DNA of 5,086 nt from NCBI GenBank assembly GCA_025935435.1, contig JAICVH010000225.1, forward strand, positions 1 through 5,086, given 5' to 3'. This document shows positions 1 to 5,086 of this stretch, piece by piece. Source of the DNA: Burkholderiales bacterium. GTDB taxonomy: Bacteria > Pseudomonadota > Gammaproteobacteria > Burkholderiales > Casimicrobiaceae. A model generated the notes under the pieces. That model was not told where the DNA came from, ran no database searches, and saw nothing but the letters and a program-made list of their open reading frames with translations. A program made the position numbers and the translations under genes. The number at the start of each line of letters is the position of its first letter. Position 1 is the first letter of the stretch.

Positions 1-920
1 AGTCGCAGCCGCAGGTGTCGAAGGCGCTGGCTCAGAAGGCCATCGACCAGGGCGCGTACGTTGTCATGGGTCCGGTGTTTTCGGGATCGATTCTCGTCAG
101 CATGGCCGAGACGCGCCGGGCGGAAGTACCGAATTTCACCGGCGGCGAGGCGGCCGCGATCACGCAGCAGGGTAATCCCTACATCTTCCGCACGTCGTTC
201 ACGCAGACGACGGCGATGCCGAAGGTCGCGCGCTATCTGAAGGATACGGTGAAAGCGAAGAACGTCGCGATCATCTGGGTCAACAACGACTTCGGCAAAG
301 GTGGCCTCGACACGATGCGCAAGGCGCTCGATGCGCAAGGCATCAAGGTGGCCGCCGAGATCTCGACCGATCCGGGGCAGCTCGACTTTTCGGGTGCCGT
401 GCTCAAGGCGAAGCAGGCGAATGCGGATGCGCTGTTCGTGTACACCAACGAAGAGGAAGCCGCGCGCGCGCTACGCGAGCTGCGCAAGCAGGGCTACGAC
501 AAGCCGATCGTCGGCGAAACGGTACTGACGAGCCAGAAGGTGATCGAGCTGGCGGGCGACGCCGCGAACGGCGCAACGGCGCACGTCGGGCTGACGGCCG
601 ACGCGCCGCAGGCGCCGATCAAGGCGTTCAACGACAAGTTCCAGAAAGAGTTCAACTCGAAATCCGATCACAATGGTCTGAAAGGCTACAGCGCGATGTA
701 CATCGTGAAAGCCGTCACCGAGAAGATCGGCAAGTTCGACCAGAAGGCGTTTGCGAAGGCGATGCACGGCATGCATCTGAGCGCGAAGGAATATCCAGGC
801 GTGCTGCTCGACGTCACGTTCGACCAGAACGGCGATCTCGATCGCGAGAGCTTCATGACGACCGTCGTCAACGGCAAACAGCAGGTGACCGCGACGCTGC
901 CGGCGGCATCGAGCAAGTAG
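1..920 (+). CDS. Branched-chain amino acid-type ABC transporter substrate-binding protein (LivK-like, Peripla_BP_6), N-terminus cut by window edge
   Basis: Periplasmic binding protein that would capture a small ligand, classically Leu/Ile/Val or a related amino or organic acid, and deliver it to a LivHMGF-type ABC permease. The reading frame is open from base 3 to the TAG at 918-920, giving 305 visible residues. Family members are usually about 370-390 residues, so roughly 70-80 N-terminal residues, including the expected signal peptide, lie to the left. Visible family hallmarks are AYVVMGPVFSG (first lobe), the stretch NPYIFRTSFT, then VAIIWVNNDFGKGG, which opens the second lobe, then LDFSGAVLKAKQANADALFVY and the late GYSAMYIVKAV helix. 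The GTG at 15 is internal to the lobe-1 fold and is not the start. Transporter subunits are not in the window, so the substrate cannot be named; the Liv label is a family assignment. It is convergent with the downstream cluster and followed by a hairpin. Confidence 0.93.
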   Translation, partial: SQPQVSKALAQKAIDQGAYVVMGPVFSGSILVSMAETRRAEVPNFTGGEAAAITQQGNPYIFRTSFTQTTAMPKVARYLKDTVKAKNVAIIWVNNDFGKGGLDTMRKALDAQGIKVAAEISTDPGQLDFSGAVLKAKQANADALFVYTNEEEAARALRELRKQGYDKPIVGETVLTSQKVIELAGDAANGATAHVGLTADAPQAPIKAFNDKFQKEFNSKSDHNGLKGYSAMYIVKAVTEKIGKFDQKAFAKAMHGMHLSAKEYPGVLLDVTFDQNGDLDRESFMTTVVNGKQQVTATLPAASSK

Positions 921-932
921 ACGGCGGTTGAT

Positions 933-975
933 GCGCAAGGGGACTACCCGGTGCGCCGGGGCAGTCCCTATGCGC
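933..975. terminator. Hairpin between convergent genes, probable bidirectional terminator
   Basis: The 47-nt gap between the substrate-binding gene stop (920) and the GlcG-family stop (968-970) contains a near-perfect inverted repeat. The outer arms are gcgca (933-937) and tgcgc (971-975). After a 2-nt mismatch comes gggact pairing with agtccc, and the tip is cccgg-tgcg-ccggg. The structure overlaps the last codons and stop of the minus-strand gene. Neither strand has a clear run of T after the stem, so this is not a textbook intrinsic terminator; the tail-to-tail position is the main reason for the call. Confidence 0.6.
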
Positions 976-1405
976 TCAAGGTCGGCGGCGGATCGCCCTG
1001 CAGCATCGCAACGCCCATTGCGGCGAGCGCGTCGTCTTCCTCGTCGGAAAGACCACTGACGGCGACCGCACCGGCCACCACGCCGCCGATGCGCACCGGC
1101 AGTCCTCCACCGAAGCCGACGTAGCGCGGGTCACCGTAGAAAGCAACGTCGGTACCTTTGGCGCGCAACGTTTCGCCCAGCACGCGCGTTGGTCGCGCAA
1201 GGCGTGCCGCGGTGTACGCCTTGTTCGCCGCGAGCGGTCCCGAACTCAGCAGCGCGCCGTCGCAGCGGACAAACGCGATCAGCTCGCCATGTGCATCGGC
1301 GACGGCAATCGCCGCCGTCTTTCCGCGCGCCTCGACCGACTGTCGAATCGCGTCGACGGCCGCGAGCGCGGCCGCGTGTCCAAGCTGCGGCGTGGCCAGC
1401 GTCAC
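968..1405 (-). CDS. GlcG/HbpS-family small protein (DUF336, haem-binding-like)
   Basis: A 145-residue protein, the usual length for the GlcG/HbpS (DUF336) family, whose members form small oligomers; HbpS binds haem and acts as a redox-linked accessory protein, while the role of GlcG is poorly defined. Family signatures are visible: AVADAHGELIAFVRCDGA (about residues 35-51), NKAYTA (61-66) and a glycine-rich GGGLPVRIGGVVAGAVAVSG (99-118) followed by an acidic DEEDDALA helix. The GTG at 1405-1403 is chosen because it overlaps the upstream GST stop as GTGA, a classic coupling arrangement, and gives the N-terminus expected for the family. The frame is open back to 1606 inside the GST gene, but that extension is Arg-rich shadow sequence. 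The nearest purine-rich stretch (AAGGA, 1428-1424) is too distant for a good ribosome site, so translation probably depends on termination of GST. No signal peptide is seen. The ligand is not determined by the sequence. Confidence 0.88.
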   Translation of the reverse strand: MTLATPQLGHAAALAAVDAIRQSVEARGKTAAIAVADAHGELIAFVRCDGALLSSGPLAANKAYTAARLARPTRVLGETLRAKGTDVAFYGDPRYVGFGGGLPVRIGGVVAGAVAVSGLSDEEDDALAAMGVAMLQGDPPPTLSA

Positions 1406-2073
1406 AACGTTGCGAACTTCGATTCCTTGAGCGACGCGGCGTAGCCGTCGATCACCTCGTTGACCTTGCTCCAGCTCTTCAGCTGCTTCATGTCCGCAAG
1501 CCAACGCCTGACGTTCGGATATTCCGCATAGTCGCAGCGGACGGTCTCGCCGAGTGCAACGAACGGCGCACCGAAGTAATCGGCGATTGTCAGCTCGCGA
1601 CCGCACAGGTACCGATCATTGGCGAGCAGATGCTGGTCCAGCACCTTGAGCCATGCTTTCGAGCGGTCGCGCGCCCATTCGAGCGTCGCGGCCTGCACTT
1701 CCTCCGTCGGACGCTTGTGTGTCGGCAGAATTTGCGGATACACGAAGCCGTAGGCGAGATCGCGGCACACCTGCGTGTTGATCCAGTCCATCCGTTCGTT
1801 CACGCGTGCACGCGCCTTGAGATCGCGGGGATAGGTGGGCGACTGCTGCTTGTCCGCCAGGTACTTGAGGATTGCGGAGCTTTCGGTCAGACGAAAGTCG
1901 CCGTCCTCCAGCACGGGCACGAGGCGGTTCGGATTGATTGTCCCGTACTCGTCCTTGTAGTGCTCGCCGCTGAAAAGATCGACGAGCTTGAAATCGATGT
2001 CTGCGCCTTGCTCGGCAGCGAACAACATGATCGGTCGACTGGTCGTCGACGCCGGATGATAGTAGACCTTCAA
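1402..2073 (-). CDS. Glutathione S-transferase, theta-class-like
   Basis: A 223-residue cytosolic GST, expected to conjugate glutathione to electrophiles or reduce peroxides. The N-terminal thioredoxin-like domain (about 1-75) opens with KVYYHPAS; Ser9 lies where theta-class enzymes place the catalytic serine. SGEHYKDEY, NPNRLVPVL (cis-Pro53) and the glutathione-binding turn LTESSAI (Glu64-Ser65) follow. The all-helical domain carries the YPRDLKARARVNE segment, also typical of theta enzymes, and the N-capping LTIADYF motif (161-167, Asp165). The length is normal and no key residue is missing. The start is a TTG at 2073-2071, supported by a perfect AGGAGG five bases upstream and by the N-terminus it gives. 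The gene follows the caspase-like gene by 13 nt and overlaps the GlcG-family start by 4 nt, so it is the middle gene of a tight unit. The xenobiotic or endogenous substrate cannot be read from sequence. Confidence 0.95.
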   Translation of the reverse strand: MKVYYHPASTTSRPIMLFAAEQGADIDFKLVDLFSGEHYKDEYGTINPNRLVPVLEDGDFRLTESSAILKYLADKQQSPTYPRDLKARARVNERMDWINTQVCRDLAYGFVYPQILPTHKRPTEEVQAATLEWARDRSKAWLKVLDQHLLANDRYLCGRELTIADYFGAPFVALGETVRCDYAEYPNVRRWLADMKQLKSWSKVNEVIDGYAASLKESKFATL

Positions 2074-2078
2074 GCGTG

Positions 2079-2084
2079 CCTCCT
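2079..2084 (-). promoter_or_regulatory. Strong ribosome binding site that fixes a TTG start
   Basis: On the minus strand the sequence reads AGGAGG-CACGC-TTG, a full anti-16S match with a 5-nt spacer before the GST initiator. It sits entirely within the 13-nt gap after the upstream stop codon. This supports the non-ATG start and suggests GST is translated efficiently from a shared transcript. Confidence 0.8.
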
Positions 2085-2086
2085 GG

Positions 2087-3760
2087 TCAGACCGCCGGCG
2101 GAAAATTGGATTGAAGGCGGCGAATGAGAACGTCGATCAGATCCTTGCCGTCCGATGACTTGAGACGGTGCTGGCGCAACGCATGCACGAGTTCGGGCTT
2201 GGCGAACGACGAATAATCGGCGCGAATCAGGATGCCCGCGATCGCGCGCTGGACGTCGATCGAACGGGTCGCGGGAAACAGCCGTGTCAAGACGTCGAGA
2301 CTCTCCTGATCGGACAGCTGGTGGTGCGCCAGCGTATCTAGCGCGCGTACCTGGGCCTCGGCGTTCTTCATCCGCGCGATGTCCGCGGCGACGATGCGCA
2401 ATTCACCCACGTCGACGATCGGCCGATGTCGCAAGTACACCTGCGCGATTGCGATGTCGGCGTCGCGGGTACTCGACAATGCTTTCAGCACGCGCGCATG
2501 GGCAATCGGGCTTCCCAGGCACGCGAGCAGGCCCGCGCTGCCAACATCGTGCAGGCGCGTTGCGGTCAACTTGAAACCGGTGAGCGCATCATCGAGCGCA
2601 TGTTCTGCGTTCAGCGTGCAGACGAGGTCGATGTCGTCGGCACCGATATCCGTGCGATCGAGGCGGCTTTCGATCATCCGGATGAGCTCGGCGTGCTGCT
2701 GATCCGGGGTGAGCCATCCGAGCCGTGCCGCGAGCCGAATCATCCGCGCGCGTATTGACGGCTGGTCGGCATCGCGCATGAATTCGACATAGCGCTCGCG
2801 CGCCGGACGGTCGCCGGCGATCGCCGCGAGCGCCTTGGCCACGCTCGCGGATTGACCAACGCCGCTTGCGACGGTCGTCGCGTATTTTTCGAGGCGATCG
2901 AGGAACATCCGCACCTCGGCCATATTCCGGCCGAGCAGCTGGTGGACGAACGCGAGCTTCTGCTCGGTGGAAAGTCGATCGTCGGTAAACCGGCAGACGT
3001 CGCTGCGATAGCTGGCTTGCGCGTCACGATCAGTGGCGCCGGCCGTCACCGCCATCGATACCGGTGCGAACAGCGACAGCAGCTTGCCGCTCGCGCGACC
3101 GCTCGCGACTTCGGACGCCCCTCCCGCCTGGAAATAGCGCTCGAGCAGCGGGCCCGCCGAGCGGCCAAGCGGCGCCTTCGAGGAAAAGCCGTAAATGACA
3201 GGCACATCCTTGAAGATTTGCCGCATGCGGTCGCGATTGCTGTCGCCATGCTGCTGGTTCAGCACCTGCGCGAGGCGTTCGGCGTCGGCAGGCGAATGGC
3301 CGGCGCGCACCAGGCTGCGCACGGCTTCGGCCGATACGCTTTTCAGCGCATCGGCATTGAGCGTGTTGCAGCCGAACAGGTACACCTCCTTCAACTGCGA
3401 AAAGAGGCCCGGGCACGAATCGCTGCAGGAGACGCGCTCCATCTCGTCGACGGGCAGCGACTCGCGCGCGTCGACGCGGTCCGAATAGAACTCGTCGCCG
3501 CCATCGAAGTGTCCGGAAATGAGCAGCGTGTCGCAGCGCACGCCCTTGCGGCACGCCGACGCGAGCCAGTCCGGCCGACCGCGCTCGACGAGTTCGACAA
3601 AGTCGAACTGGTCCGGCGGCAGGCTCCGCCGGAATACTTCCCGCTCATCGGAAGAATTGACGGTGATCGTGCACACCGTCTTCTTGTCGGCATGCACATC
3701 GTGCGGCCAGACGCTGGCGGCGGTCACCGCCAGTACCACGAACTTGGACAGCAGAGACAT
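2087..3760 (-). CDS. Exported protein with putative caspase/CHAT-like (clan CD) peptidase region and HEAT-like helical repeats
   Basis: A 557-residue protein I do not recognise by name. Residues 1-24 form a typical Sec signal peptide: Lys6, hydrophobic core FVVLAVTAASVW, likely cleavage after VHA (22-24), so the mature protein is probably periplasmic or secreted. Residues about 25-215 look like a caspase-type fold. A hydrophobic strand ends in LLISGHFDGG (His84), and a second ends in VYLFGCNT (Cys131), matching the His then Cys order and strand context of clan CD peptidases. A later strand VPVIYGFSS-APLG and the RYFQAGG helix resemble the end of CHAT domains. From about 250 to 550 the protein is helical with HEAT-like periodicity, for example AQVYLRHRPI, VRALDTLAHH and VQRAIAGILIR. 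Extra cysteines (30, 70, 76, 112, 116) could form disulfides. The start is the ATG at 3760; a TTG at 3781 is in frame but leaves the signal peptide less typical. The ribosome site is weak. Peptidase activity is inferred; a non-catalytic scaffold is possible. Confidence 0.82.
   Translation of the reverse strand: MSLLSKFVVLAVTAASVWPHDVHADKKTVCTITVNSSDEREVFRRSLPPDQFDFVELVERGRPDWLASACRKGVRCDTLLISGHFDGGDEFYSDRVDARESLPVDEMERVSCSDSCPGLFSQLKEVYLFGCNTLNADALKSVSAEAVRSLVRAGHSPADAERLAQVLNQQHGDSNRDRMRQIFKDVPVIYGFSSKAPLGRSAGPLLERYFQAGGASEVASGRASGKLLSLFAPVSMAVTAGATDRDAQASYRSDVCRFTDDRLSTEQKLAFVHQLLGRNMAEVRMFLDRLEKYATTVASGVGQSASVAKALAAIAGDRPARERYVEFMRDADQPSIRARMIRLAARLGWLTPDQQHAELIRMIESRLDRTDIGADDIDLVCTLNAEHALDDALTGFKLTATRLHDVGSAGLLACLGSPIAHARVLKALSSTRDADIAIAQVYLRHRPIVDVGELRIVAADIARMKNAEAQVRALDTLAHHQLSDQESLDVLTRLFPATRSIDVQRAIAGILIRADYSSFAKPELVHALRQHRLKSSDGKDLIDVLIRRLQSNFPPAV
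2114..3331 (-). repeat. Tandem gene duplication, copy 1 (copy 2 at 3875-5086)
   Basis: This segment of the complete gene and 3875-5086 encode collinear, clearly homologous proteins, and direct DNA similarity is visible by eye near the 3' ends. For example cgtcgatcag occurs at 2131-2140 and 3892-3901 in the same frame. In the nine-residue block RAIAGILIR (2222-2248 and 3983-4009) all residues match but five codons differ at the third base, so the copies diverged long ago under protein-level selection. Confidence 0.8.
3689..3760 (-). other. Signal peptide coding segment of the caspase-like protein
   Basis: The segment encodes residues 1-24: a short n-region with one lysine, about 12 hydrophobic residues (FVVLAVTAASVW), then a polar PHDVHA c-region. 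V-H-A fits the small-x-Ala rule for signal peptidase I, and the mature chain would begin DKKTVC. No lipobox cysteine lies at the cleavage point, so a lipoprotein is unlikely. Confidence 0.75.
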
Positions 3761-3795
3761 CGCGAACGGAACCCGGCGCAAAAAAACGCGCCAGT

Positions 3796-3827
3796 ATTAC
3801 ACGTTCGCAAGGCGCACGGGGTGTAAA
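3796..3827 (-). promoter_or_regulatory. Weak candidate promoter upstream of the complete caspase-like gene
   Basis: On the minus strand a TTTACA (3827-3822) is followed 20 nt later by TGTAAT (3801-3796), five of six bases matching the -10 consensus. The spacing is longer than the preferred 16-18 nt, so it may be fortuitous. It would start transcription roughly 30 nt before the ATG at 3760. The leader would include an inverted repeat, ggcgc and gcgcc, around a run of seven T (3775-3792). Confidence 0.25.
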
Positions 3828-3838
3828 TGCCCCGGCGC
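3812..3838. terminator. Intergenic hairpin between the two paralogues (attenuator or terminator candidate)
   Basis: An inverted repeat pairs gcgc (3812-3815) with gcgc (3835-3838) and cgggg (3817-3821) with ccccg (3830-3834), with one bulged base and an 8-nt loop. It lies 25 nt beyond the stop of the upstream paralogue. No T run follows on the minus strand, so it could be a processing or attenuation structure instead of a full terminator. The loop contains the candidate -35 box, so the two readings are partly exclusive. The rest of the 102-nt gap (3761-3862) shows nothing else I can name. Confidence 0.4.
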
Positions 3839-3862
3839 GGAAGCAGGAACCGACGGCGAGTA

Positions 3863-5086
3863 TCAGGAAACCGACAGCCGCCGGATCAGGACGTCGATCA
3901 GGTCGTTGCCATCGGGGGATTTGAGCCGATGATCCCGTAGCGCGCGCACCAGTTCGGGCGAGGCGATCTGTCCGTAGTCCGACCGAATGAGGATCCCCGC
4001 AATCGCCCGCTGCACGTTGACGGATTTCGCTGACGGGAACAGATCGGTCAATGTTTCGAGCGTTGCACGATCGCTCAAGCGGTGGTGCGCAAGCGTGTCG
4101 AGCGCACGCGCCTGAGCCACGGCGTCGGACATGCCGGCAATGCCCGCCGCCACTTCACGCAGCGTGTGGACGTCGGCAATCGGATGATGCCGGAAGTAAA
4201 CTTGCGCGATCTGTACGTCAGCGTCATTGGGGCTCACGAGCGCGTGGATGACGCGTGCACGATCTTCATCGCTGCCGAGGCAGGCGAGAATCGCGGCGCG
4301 ACCAACGCCGTTACGCGCCGGCAGCGCGACCTGTGCAAGGCCACCGTCGAGCGCGTGGTCGCGGTTCAGACGGCACACGAGATCGACGTCCGCGGCGCTG
4401 ACGGATGCCTGCGCAAGCTGGTCGCCAATCATGTGCATCAATTCCGCGCGCTGTTCCACGGGCGACAGCCACCCGAGATCACCCGCCAGTTCGATCAGTC
4501 GTGCCCGCAACGCCGGACGATCACCGTTGCGAAGGAAGTCGAGATAACGCGCGCGTGCCTGGCCGTCGCTGGCGATCGCATCGAGGGCGCGCGCAACGCC
4601 GGGCGCCTGACGCACCTTTTCATCGAGCGACGCCGCAAAGCGTTCGAGTCGATCGAGGAACACGCGGACCTCGGCCATGTCTCGCCCGAGCAGCCGATGC
4701 ACGGACTCGACCTTCTGTGCGGCGGTCAGTCGATCGTCAACGAACTCGCAGACGTCCTTGCGTGAAGGGGCATCCGCATCGCCGTCCCGCAGGCCGCGCG
4801 TCAGCGTCAGCGACCGCCCGGGAAAGTAGCCGACGACCCGTGAGCCGGCGCGGCCGGTCCCTACCTCATGCGCGCCGCCCGCTTGCAGATAGCGGTCCAG
4901 ATACGTCGCCGCCAGCGGGCCGAGCGGCGCAACCGACGAGAAACCGTAGATCGCGGGTACGTTGCGGAAAATGTGTCGCATCCGGTCCCGGCTGCTGTCG
5001 GCATAGCGAGCGCTCAACGCGCGCGCGAGGCGCTCGGCGTCGCCCGCGGAGTGACCCGATTGGACCAGTGATTGGCGTAGCTCGTC
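3863..5086 (-). CDS. Second paralogue of the caspase-like/HEAT-like exported protein, N-terminus beyond window edge
   Basis: The frame is open from the right edge to the TGA at 3865-3863, giving 407 visible residues. The first visible residue aligns with residue 144 of the complete neighbour, so the signal peptide and the region that would hold the His and Cys lie outside the window. By eye about half or more of aligned positions are identical, with at most short gaps. Shared blocks include SLV-x-x-GHS, DAERLA, DRMR-x-IF, IYGFSS-x-APLG, RYLQAGG/RYFQAGG, LLGR-x-MAEVR-x-FLDRLE, ILACLGS/LLACLGS, AQVY-x-RH, ALDTLAHH and a nearly invariant C-terminus ending LIDVLIRRL. It ends five residues shorter than the neighbour. 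Three cysteines in the helical part are conserved in both. The TTG at 5017 is an internal leucine, not a start, because homology continues upstream of it. Same strand, 102 nt upstream of its copy. Function unknown; whether its dyad is intact cannot be seen here. Confidence 0.82.
   Translation of the reverse strand, partial: DELRQSLVQSGHSAGDAERLARALSARYADSSRDRMRHIFRNVPAIYGFSSVAPLGPLAATYLDRYLQAGGAHEVGTGRAGSRVVGYFPGRSLTLTRGLRDGDADAPSRKDVCEFVDDRLTAAQKVESVHRLLGRDMAEVRVFLDRLERFAASLDEKVRQAPGVARALDAIASDGQARARYLDFLRNGDRPALRARLIELAGDLGWLSPVEQRAELMHMIGDQLAQASVSAADVDLVCRLNRDHALDGGLAQVALPARNGVGRAAILACLGSDEDRARVIHALVSPNDADVQIAQVYFRHHPIADVHTLREVAAGIAGMSDAVAQARALDTLAHHRLSDRATLETLTDLFPSAKSVNVQRAIAGILIRSDYGQIASPELVRALRDHRLKSPDGNDLIDVLIRRLSVS

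Noticed and set aside
968..1606. Extended 212-residue form of the GlcG-family protein
   Set aside because: The extra 67 residues lie inside the GST gene, are Arg-rich and do not resemble the family; the GTG at 1405 gives the normal length.
1189..2127. Plus-strand open frame (312 codons) across GST and GlcG
   Set aside because: Antisense to two genes with clear family signatures; composition is Arg-rich and no motif is visible.
3758..3781. TTG at 3781 as start of the caspase-like gene
   Set aside because: It adds seven residues with two arginines before an already standard signal peptide, and has no ribosome site. Not excluded, but the ATG at 3760 is the simpler choice.
3780..3786. Run of seven A (T on the coding strand) as a phase-variable tract
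   Set aside because: The run is short and lies outside the chosen coding frame; a length change would not switch the gene on or off.
2852..3826. Long plus-strand open frame (324 codons) antisense to the caspase-like gene
   Set aside because: Arg/Ala/His-rich composition with no recognisable domain. It mirrors a minus-strand gene whose protein has a signal peptide, motifs and a paralogue; this is a typical high-GC shadow.
4082..4765. Plus-strand open frame antisense to the second paralogue
   Set aside because: Conservation between the two paralogues is in the minus-strand proteins with synonymous third-base changes, so the minus strand is the coding one.
5015..5017. TTG at 5017 as start of a shorter second-paralogue gene
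   Set aside because: The frame stays open to the window edge, and the upstream residues (SLV-x-x-GHS, DAERLA) align with the complete copy.
2087..5086. Anti-phage defence system built on caspase/CHAT plus repeat domains
   Set aside because: The complete copy has a signal peptide, so it is probably exported, and no sensor, nucleotide cyclase, CRISPR or other defence gene is present. Not supported by this window.

Overview
The window looks like a chromosomal segment of a high-GC betaproteobacterium, most likely of the Burkholderia/Paraburkholderia group. The grounds are G/C-rich third codon positions, the protein families present, and the use of TTG and GTG starts. That placement is by style only; no marker gene is present.

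Layout. A plus-strand gene for a branched-chain amino acid type ABC transporter substrate-binding protein enters from the left edge (N-terminus missing) and stops at 920. A strong hairpin at 933-975 separates it from a convergent minus-strand cluster that fills the rest of the window. In transcription order (right to left) the cluster is: a partial secreted-protein paralogue that runs off the right edge (3863-5086); a complete paralogue of it (2087-3760); a theta-like glutathione S-transferase (1402-2073); and a small GlcG/HbpS-family protein (968-1405). The last three genes are tightly packed: 13 nt between paralogue and GST with a perfect AGGAGG in the gap, then a 4-nt GTGA overlap between GST and GlcG. 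They are probably co-transcribed. The 102-nt gap between the two paralogues holds a hairpin and a weak promoter candidate.

The most interesting part is the paralogous pair. The complete copy has a signal peptide, then a region resembling a caspase/CHAT-type (clan CD) cysteine peptidase, with a putative His84/Cys131 dyad (ISGHF and LFGCNT, each after a hydrophobic strand), then about 300 residues of HEAT-like alpha-helical repeat. The second copy matches it over its whole visible length, and many identical residues are encoded by different synonymous codons, so the duplication is old and both copies have been kept as proteins. An exported caspase-like/helical-repeat protein in tandem duplicate, linked to glutathione- and haem-related genes, is not a system I recognise. 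Peptidase activity is an inference from motifs, not shown. No RNA genes, insertion sequences, CRISPR arrays or attachment sites were seen, and no gene-free stretch exceeds about 100 bases.
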